This document shows, in pieces, positions 1-3,587 of a stretch of 5,293 nucleotides of DNA. This stretch comes from Desulfovibrio sp. (GTDB lineage Bacteria > Desulfobacterota > Desulfovibrionia > Desulfovibrionales > Desulfovibrionaceae): positions 1 to 5,293 of the forward strand of contig JAQVZK010000176.1 in NCBI GenBank assembly GCA_028708195.1, read 5' to 3'. A program made the translations under genes and the position numbers. The notes under the pieces were generated by a model. The model saw only the letters and a program-made list of their open reading frames with translations, was not told the origin of the DNA and did not search any database. Each line of letters begins with the position of its first letter. Position 1 is the stretch's first letter.

Positions 1-321
1 GTTCACGAAGTCAAAATATTTGCCGATGGCGGTTTTGCCTTCAGCCTGCGCTTCCGTGATCATTTCGGGGTACATCTTGGTGAATTCGTAGGTTTCACCT
101 TCAATGGCGGACTTGAGGTTGGCGACGGTGTCGCCAATCTTGCCGGCATTGCGCAGATGCGCATGGGCGTGGATGGTTTCGGCGGCGGCGGCAGCACGGA
201 AGAGCTTGGCAACCTGGGGCATGCCTTCTTTGTCGGCAACCTGGGCAAAGGCGAGATACTTGCGGTTGGCCTGGGATTCACCGGCATAGGCCGTCATAAG
301 ATTTTCTTGAGTCTTGCTCAT
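1..321 (-). CDS. rbr: Rubrerythrin, N-terminal part (C-terminus beyond the window)
   Basis: Rubrerythrins are cytosolic diiron proteins of anaerobes that reduce hydrogen peroxide to water, drawing electrons through a rubredoxin-type iron site. The 107 visible residues form the first half of the ferritin-like four-helix domain. The ligand pattern is intact: AYAGES with E15, ETIHAH with E48 and H51, and GETYEFT with E76 and E79. By my recollection of the Desulfovibrio vulgaris protein these match its ligands E20, E53, H56, E94 and E97. The remaining ligands (the EExxH-type helix) and any C-terminal rubredoxin domain lie past the window edge, so it cannot be told whether this is a full rubrerythrin or a short rubredoxin-less form. 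ATG at 321-319 is chosen because AAGGAG sits 7 nt upstream and the protein starts where family members do. It is transcribed away from the cupin operon. Family assignment is secure; the exact subfamily is not. Confidence 0.93.
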   Translation of the reverse strand, partial: MSKTQENLMTAYAGESQANRKYLAFAQVADKEGMPQVAKLFRAAAAAETIHAHAHLRNAGKIGDTVANLKSAIEGETYEFTKMYPEMITEAQAEGKTAIGKYFDFVN

Positions 322-328
322 TTGGATA

Positions 329-334
329 CTCCTT
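329..334 (-). promoter_or_regulatory. Shine-Dalgarno of rubrerythrin
   Basis: Read on the minus strand the site is AAGGAG, 7 nt before the ATG at 321. It is a near-perfect ribosome binding site and fixes the rubrerythrin start. Confidence 0.85.
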
Positions 335-365
335 GCTGTGTATATTTGTTAAGCTTGTTTTTTAC

Positions 366-380
366 TAGGAACAATTCCTA
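366..380. promoter_or_regulatory. Candidate Fur/PerR-type operator of rubrerythrin
   Basis: TAGGAACAATTCCTA is an inverted repeat with perfect 6-bp arms around a 3-bp centre. Viewed as a 7-1-7 box it has 6 of 7 matching pairs, the geometry of Fur-family (including PerR) sites. It abuts the candidate -10 at 380-385, so a bound repressor would block transcription start. Rubrerythrin genes are known members of PerR regulons in Desulfovibrio; that this site is a PerR site is inference, because the half-sites are not a clear match to the classical PerR consensus. Confidence 0.45.
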
Positions 381-407
381 TTTAACCAAACAATGATTTC
401 TTGTAAA
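380..407 (-). promoter_or_regulatory. Candidate promoter of rubrerythrin
   Basis: On the minus strand a -35-like TTTACA (407-402) is followed after 16 nt by a -10-like TTAAAT (385-380), with 5 of 6 and 4 of 6 matches to the sigma70 consensus. It would give a leader of about 50 nt. A perfect TTGACA lies farther upstream (432-427) but has no convincing -10 at 16-19 nt. The assignment is tentative in such AT-rich DNA. Confidence 0.35.
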
Positions 408-488
408 GCTTTTTTGCAGGTTATTTTGTCAAATCGCAATCATATATTTTATATCTGCCTGGATATACACTGCTTTAAGGCGGATTCC

Positions 489-519
489 GTTTGAGCGGGC
501 TTTGTTTGAGCCGCGCTTT
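489..519. repeat. 15-bp tandem duplication
   Basis: GTTTGAGCGGGCTTT (489-503) is followed directly by GTTTGAGCCGCGCTTT (504-519). The first 8 bases are identical and the rest differ by small changes. It lies at the border where the AT-rich control region changes to GC-rich sequence. No function is evident. Confidence 0.6.
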
Positions 520-608
520 ATGGTGCAGAGGGGCAGGCGGTTCGTTTGCGCGCAGGCCAGCCTTGGGCGTGGCGACCTTGTTTTTCGGCTGAAGCCTCTG
601 CTTTCGGC

Positions 609-686
609 GCCAAACCCTGCCCTGGGCGTGCAAACGTCACTCCAGCGTTCAAACCCGAATTTTCTTGATTTATTGGCAGGTTTGGC
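609..686. repeat. Nested inverted repeat, possible structured RNA or leader
   Basis: GCCAAACCCTGCC (609-621) pairs with GGCAGGTTTGGC (675-686): 12 bp with one bulged C. Inside it, directly against the outer stem, CTGG (622-625) pairs with CCAG (642-645) and GTG (628-630) with CAC (638-640) around a 7-nt loop. Bases 646-674 would stay unpaired. The element lies 47 bp before the cupin start, so if transcribed on the plus strand it would be in that operon's leader. It lacks a following T-run and does not look like an intrinsic terminator. It matches no RNA family that I recognise. Confidence 0.45.
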
Positions 687-733
687 CTTGCGCCGCCGTT
701 GCCTAAGCCCTCGCCTACGGGTACACTTGCGCC

Positions 734-1405
734 ATGAATGTACAGCACGTTATTGACAATCTCGGTCTCGCCCCGCACCCGGAGGGCGGCTATTATCGCC
801 GCACCTACCAATGTGAGCGAATGCTGACCCCACAGGAAATGCCCTGCTGTTTTGACCAGCCCCGCCCTGTATCCACAGCCATATTTTTTCTTTTGCGGGC
901 AGGGCAGTACTCGCGCCTGCACCGCATCCGTCAGGATGAACTGTGGCACTTTCATCTGGGTGGCCCACTGCGTCTGGTATGGATAGAACGCGGGGGCCAG
1001 GCCCGTGAAATCATTATGGGCCCGGATATTCTTAATGGCCATGTGCTGCAGTGCGTGGTGCCGGGCGGCTGCTGGTTCGGGGCTACTCCTGCGCCTGGGG
1101 CCGACTTTTCGCTGGTAGGCTGTACGGTGGCCCCCGGTTTTGACTTCAGCGATCTGCGCCTTGGGCAGCGTAGTGATCTGGAAAATCGCTATCCGCTGGC
1201 GTTGGACTGCATTCGTGAATTCTGTCCGTGCGGGCCGCTGGTGGAGCCGCGCACCCCGAATACGTGCGGCTGCGCGTCGGACGATGCGCGGTCACGGTCT
1301 TTGCCGCATGGGCAGGACGCCCTTGATATGTGCGGCTGCATTGAGGCCAGCAACAGTTGTCATGCTCAAAAGTGTGTTGCGCCCCGCGAGGGCGACCCGG
1401 CATGA
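734..1405 (+). CDS. DUF985 / cupin_5 family protein with a cysteine-rich C-terminal tail
   Basis: This 223-residue protein has the marks of the small single-domain cupins of the DUF985 (Cupin_5) family: LAPHPEGGYYRRTY at residues 12-25, the cupin strand motif LHRIRQDELWHFHLGG at 62-77 with likely metal-binding His and Glu residues, a PGGCWF turn at 110-115, and the family-typical GCTVAPGFDF at 129-138. The molecular function of the family is not established; some relatives are described as sugar-epimerase-like. The usual domain should end near residue 162. What follows (163-223) is an extra tail rich in cysteine: C159, C164, C166, C178, C180, C200, C202, C209 and C214, including a CPC and two CGC motifs. 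The start ATG is fixed by an in-frame stop at 704-706 with no alternative start in between, although it lacks a clear Shine-Dalgarno. The stop overlaps the ATG of the next gene (ATGA), which suggests translational coupling. Confidence 0.88.
   Translation: MNVQHVIDNLGLAPHPEGGYYRRTYQCERMLTPQEMPCCFDQPRPVSTAIFFLLRAGQYSRLHRIRQDELWHFHLGGPLRLVWIERGGQAREIIMGPDILNGHVLQCVVPGGCWFGATPAPGADFSLVGCTVAPGFDFSDLRLGQRSDLENRYPLALDCIREFCPCGPLVEPRTPNTCGCASDDARSRSLPHGQDALDMCGCIEASNSCHAQKCVAPREGDPA
1388..1392 (+). promoter_or_regulatory. Shine-Dalgarno deciding the YigZ start
   Basis: GAGGG lies 9 nt before the ATG at 1402, inside the end of the cupin gene. It supports that ATG over an in-frame TTG at 1357, which would add 15 residues outside the conserved family start. 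Confidence 0.6.
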
Positions 1406-2076
1406 GCCGGTACGCCGTGCCAGCCGCAAGCGCCGGGCAGCCGCACTGCACAGAAATAATCATCCGTCGCAGCCGGTTTCTTGCCTTGTGCGCGCACACG
1501 CCGGGGCCAGCGGCGGCCCGCTCTTTTGTTGATGAAATACGCAGGCGCCACGCAGACGCCACCCACAACTGCTGGGCCTATGCGGCCGGAGCGCCAGGGC
1601 ACACCGCCCAGATCGGTTCTTCTGACGACGGCGAACCCCACGGAACCGCCGGGCGGCCCATGCTGCAGGTGGTGCTGCACAGCAATGTGGGTGAACTGTG
1701 CGTTGTGGTGAGCCGCTGGTTTGGCGGCGTCAAGCTTGGTACTGGCGGCCTTGTGCGGGCCTATCAGGACAGCGTGCGTGAGAATCTGGCTTCCCTTCCT
1801 CTGGTTGAGCGCGTGCCGCAGGTCAAGCTGGCGCTTACGCTGGAATACGCCCATGTGGACGCCCTGCGCCGACTTTTACCAACCTATGAGGCGCGGCCAG
1901 TGGCCGAAGAGTACGCAGCCCAGGCTCACCTCACGCTTTTGCTGCCCGAAGAGCATTTGCCACAGTTTGAGCTTGCCCTGGCTGGCCTGAGCAACGGCGC
2001 GGCCCTTTGCCGCCAGATTGAGGGCGAAGAGGACGGGGCCATCAATGCAGAACTTTCAGACCCGGACGTTGCGTAA
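1402..2076 (+). CDS. yigZ: YigZ / IMPACT family protein (UPF0029)
   Basis: The 224-residue product aligns along its length with Escherichia coli YigZ, from memory of that sequence. The N-terminal UPF0029 domain shows RRSRF at 22-26, DATHNCWAY at 52-60, SSDDGEPHGTAGRPML at 73-88 and the signature RWFGGVKLGTGGLVRAY at 105-121. Residues about 140-205 form the DUF1949-type second domain with a ferredoxin-like fold. The eukaryotic relative IMPACT regulates the kinase GCN2 by binding GCN1. The bacterial role is unknown, with a nucleic-acid or ribosome link proposed. It is a cytosolic protein without signal peptide or membrane segment. The start at 1402 matches the family N-terminus (M..Y.VPA), overlaps the cupin stop by ATGA and has GAGGG upstream. 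The last 15 or so residues (after QIEGEED) are non-conserved, and the stop codon sits within a tandem repeat. Confidence 0.93.
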   Translation: MSRYAVPAASAGQPHCTEIIIRRSRFLALCAHTPGPAAARSFVDEIRRRHADATHNCWAYAAGAPGHTAQIGSSDDGEPHGTAGRPMLQVVLHSNVGELCVVVSRWFGGVKLGTGGLVRAYQDSVRENLASLPLVERVPQVKLALTLEYAHVDALRRLLPTYEARPVAEEYAAQAHLTLLLPEEHLPQFELALAGLSNGAALCRQIEGEEDGAINAELSDPDVA

Positions 2077-2137
2077 ACCTGCTGCGTACAATCTGCTGCG
2101 TACACCTGCGGCGCAACCTGCTGCATAAACTGCGCAG
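2068..2137. repeat. Degenerate 12-14 bp tandem repeat at the convergent junction
   Basis: Five head-to-tail units related to GCTGCGTANACCT run through the 3' end of yigZ: 2068-2080, 2081-2094, 2095-2107, 2108-2119 and 2120-2131, then a partial unit ending in the perfect palindrome CTGCGCAG (2130-2137). The first unit contains the yigZ stop codon TAA. No T-run hairpin is present, so I see no intrinsic terminator between the convergent genes; the gap between stop codons is only 69 bp. Confidence 0.65.
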
Positions 2138-2145
2138 TCAGGCGC

Positions 2146-3312
2146 TTATTCCACAATTTTCACGGGCAGGCCGGGCGCAAGGCGCACCTGACCTTCAATG
2201 ACCACCTGTTCGCCTTCTGAGAGTGGCCCTTCCACAACACTGATTCCCCTGTACTCGAACAGGGGCTTTACCGCACGGTAGGCCGCGTGGTTATCCTTGT
2301 CCACCACATACACATAGGATTCTTCGCGGCCAGCCTGCACGGCGCGTGCAGGCACGGTGAGCACCTGCTCGCCCATACCCAGCGGCAATTCCACCTGTAC
2401 AAACTGGCCGGGCCACAGGTGGCGGTCGGCATTTTCAAATGTGGCACGCAGGCGGATGGTGCCTGTGCGCGTGTCCACCGTGTTTTCCACCAGGGTCAGC
2501 ACGCCCAGTTCAGGCCGCGCGCCTGTGGGCGTCGCGGTAACGGGCACACTTTCAGTCGTCATGCGGTCCAGTATGACCGGCAAATGGGCCTCCGGCACAG
2601 AAAATCCCACATAGATGGGCGAGAGGGTGTCAATGGTCACAATGGGCGAAGCGTCAGAAGACTTGACCATATTGCCCTTGTCCACACTGAGAGCGCCCAC
2701 GCGTCCGCTTATGGGGGCCACCACGGTGCAGTAGGCGAGGTCAAGGGCGGCGCTTTCCTCCGCAGCTTTGTCTGACTGCACTGTTGCCCGCAGCGCGGCG
2801 GCATGGGTGGAGGTCTGCTCATAGGCCTCGCGGCTCACATAGCCGCCGCCCACCAGCTTGCCATAGCGCGCCATGTCTTGCAGAGCCTTGTTGAGCTGGG
2901 CTTGTGACTTGGCCAGCATGCCGCTCTTTTCGCGCAAGATGGCTTCAAAGGGGCGGGGGTCGATAGTGATAAGGGGCTGGCCTTCTTTAACATCTTGCCC
3001 TTCAGTAAAGTGGACCTGCTGTATTTCACCGGCCACACGGGGCCTGACGGCAACAGAAGCCGAGGCCCGCACGTTGCCCACCACATGCAGCAGACGCGGC
3101 ACGTCGGCACGGGCAACCTGCGCCGTTCTCACCGGGGCCGGGGCCGGGCCAGAGGCTTTTTTGTCGTCACCAAAACAGCCGTTCAGAGCGGGAAGCAGCG
3201 CAAGGGTCAGAACCAGCAGCAGAGGCCGTAGCGAAGGGATCCCTTGAAAAAAGATCCCACGGTCGGTACAGGAAAAAAATGGCATCCGCAGGCGGTTGTC
3301 AAAGGGCGTCAT
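2146..3312 (-). CDS. RND-type efflux periplasmic adaptor (membrane fusion protein), lipoprotein
   Basis: This 388-residue protein is a HlyD/AcrA/MdtA-type adaptor that would join an inner-membrane RND pump to an outer-membrane channel. A hydrophobic segment (about 28-43) ends in the lipobox LNGC, so C46 should be lipidated. The biotinyl-lipoyl half-motifs are at about 94-122 (AGEIQQVHFTEGQDVKEGQ, then IDPRPF) and 199-217 (APISGRVGALSVDKGN). They flank an alpha-hairpin of about 123-192, which contains AKSQAQLNKALQ and SREAYEQT. The beta-barrel holds TGTIRLRATFEN at 283-294 and PGQFVQVEL at 301-309, and VPARAVQ at 320-326 opens the membrane-proximal domain. The start is the ATG at 3312-3310, with AAGGA 7 nt upstream; a TTG at 3351 would add 13 unneeded residues. 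Even so the pre-lipobox region is long, and ATG at 3285 is an alternative without a ribosome site. No RND pump or TolC-type gene adjoins it: yigZ converges downstream and speA diverges upstream. Substrate unknown. Confidence 0.92.
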   Translation of the reverse strand: MTPFDNRLRMPFFSCTDRGIFFQGIPSLRPLLLVLTLALLPALNGCFGDDKKASGPAPAPVRTAQVARADVPRLLHVVGNVRASASVAVRPRVAGEIQQVHFTEGQDVKEGQPLITIDPRPFEAILREKSGMLAKSQAQLNKALQDMARYGKLVGGGYVSREAYEQTSTHAAALRATVQSDKAAEESAALDLAYCTVVAPISGRVGALSVDKGNMVKSSDASPIVTIDTLSPIYVGFSVPEAHLPVILDRMTTESVPVTATPTGARPELGVLTLVENTVDTRTGTIRLRATFENADRHLWPGQFVQVELPLGMGEQVLTVPARAVQAGREESYVYVVDKDNHAAYRAVKPLFEYRGISVVEGPLSEGEQVVIEGQVRLAPGLPVKIVE

Positions 3313-3324
3313 GGATATATCCTT
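3313..3324 (-). promoter_or_regulatory. Adaptor ribosome binding site overlapped by a palindrome
   Basis: Read on the minus strand, AAGGA (3324-3320) lies 7 nt before the ATG at 3312 and fixes the adaptor start. The spacer and part of the site form the perfect 10-bp palindrome GGATATATCC (3313-3322), which directly abuts the start codon. Confidence 0.7.
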
Positions 3325-3370
3325 AAAAAGAATTTGAACAGCGCAACGCAAGCCACCACAGGGTGCCCTG

Positions 3371-3403
3371 AACCTAACGTAGATGCAGGCGTCACGGTAG
3401 GTT
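3371..3403. repeat. 10-13-10 inverted repeat, candidate operator of the efflux adaptor
   Basis: AACCTAACGT (3371-3380) and ACGGTAGGTT (3394-3403) are inverted copies with 9 of 10 pairs, separated by 13 bp. The centre lies about 75 bp upstream of the adaptor start and about 200 bp upstream of speA. A site of this shape upstream of an efflux gene would suit a dimeric regulator, but no regulator gene is in the window and I could not place a convincing -10/-35 pair for the adaptor. A hairpin in a long leader transcript is the alternative. Confidence 0.45.
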
Positions 3404-3455
3404 GAAGCAAGGACAGCCCGGCGTCAAGGAGATACCGCGCCGCATCAGGGTAATA

Positions 3456-3468
3456 CCGCCCTTGGCGG
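3456..3468. repeat. Small GC-rich hairpin CCGCC-CTT-GGCGG
   Basis: A perfect 5-bp stem with a 3-nt loop lies upstream of the speA promoter. On the plus strand a TTTT follows at 3476-3479, 8 nt after the stem. That is too far and too short for a good intrinsic terminator, so its role is unclear. Confidence 0.3.
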
Positions 3469-3477
3469 CAGTCTGTT

Positions 3478-3493
3478 TTGGCATATTTGCCAA
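3478..3493. promoter_or_regulatory. Palindrome immediately upstream of the speA -35
   Basis: TTGGCATATTTGCCAA has perfect 6-bp arms and a 4-bp centre, and ends 2 bp before the -35 hexamer at 3496. That position suits an activator or repressor site. A related imperfect palindrome, GGCATAATTACGCC (3516-3529, 12 of 14 symmetric), covers the -10, and both share GGCATA. The binding protein is unknown. Confidence 0.45.
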
Positions 3494-3495
3494 TA

Positions 3496-3523
3496 TTGAC
3501 TTTCACCCCCTTACCGGCATAAT
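3496..3523 (+). promoter_or_regulatory. Predicted sigma70-type promoter of speA
   Basis: TTGACT (3496-3501) and CATAAT (3518-3523) each match the consensus at 5 of 6 positions and are 16 bp apart. Transcription would begin near 3530 and give a leader of about 58 nt before the TTG start. It is the best-matching promoter in the window. Confidence 0.6.
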
Positions 3524-3555
3524 TACGCCTCTTTTTTGGTGGCAGGATTTTAACC

Positions 3556-3587
3556 CTCGTCCTTTTGGACGGCATAAGGAGAGCGAG
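3556..3587 (+). promoter_or_regulatory. speA leader with two mutually exclusive hairpins and the Shine-Dalgarno
   Basis: The ribosome site TAAGGAG (3575-3581) is 6 nt before the TTG. Hairpin A pairs CGTCC (3558-3562) with GGACG (3567-3571) over a TTTT loop, with a possible extra U-G pair at 3557/3572, and leaves the ribosome site free. Hairpin B pairs CTCG (3556-3559) with CGAG (3584-3587) and TCCTT (3560-3564) with AAGGA (3576-3580). It makes 9 bp around a 3-nt bulge and buries the ribosome site up to the start codon. Both use 3558-3562, so they cannot coexist. Whether either forms in the cell is not known. Confidence 0.45.

Larger units (their letters stand above)
322..733. other. 412-bp intergenic region between divergent rubrerythrin and cupin genes
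   Basis: The region has two halves of very different composition. About 340-475 is AT-rich and carries the rubrerythrin control elements. It is also bracketed by an inverted repeat, GCTGTGTATAT at 335-345 against ATATACACTGC at 463-473 (10 of 11 pairs). About 480-733 is GC-rich, with a 15-bp tandem duplication (489-519) and a nested inverted repeat (609-686). Open frames exist on both strands here (for example 502-756 plus and 1042-518 minus), but none has a good ribosome binding site or a recognisable family, and both run into the cupin gene in another frame. I therefore call it non-coding. The distal half could be a dispersed repeat, which only a genome search can tell. Confidence 0.6.

Noticed and set aside
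673..692. A sigma54-like -24/-12 promoter (TTGGCAGG then TTGC) before the cupin gene
   Set aside because: The GG and GC elements are about 15 bp apart instead of the required 10.
502..756. An 84-codon plus-strand frame upstream of the cupin gene
   Set aside because: It has an Arg/Leu/Pro-rich composition with no motif, no ribosome site, and it overlaps the cupin start in another frame.
518..1042. A 174-codon minus-strand frame spanning the intergenic region and the cupin gene
   Set aside because: More than half is antisense to the well-supported cupin. It has no family resemblance or ribosome site.
1357..1401. An upstream TTG start for YigZ adding 15 residues
   Set aside because: The added residues are outside the conserved family start, and the ATG at 1402 has a better-spaced ribosome site and the ATGA overlap.
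3234..3245. A 12-bp perfect palindrome AAGGGATCCCTT
   Set aside because: It lies inside the adaptor coding sequence (signal peptide region) and is most simply explained by codon sequence.
3456..3479. An intrinsic terminator upstream of speA
   Set aside because: The stem is only 5 bp and the T-run is four bases, separated by 8 nt. No upstream gene on that strand would need it.
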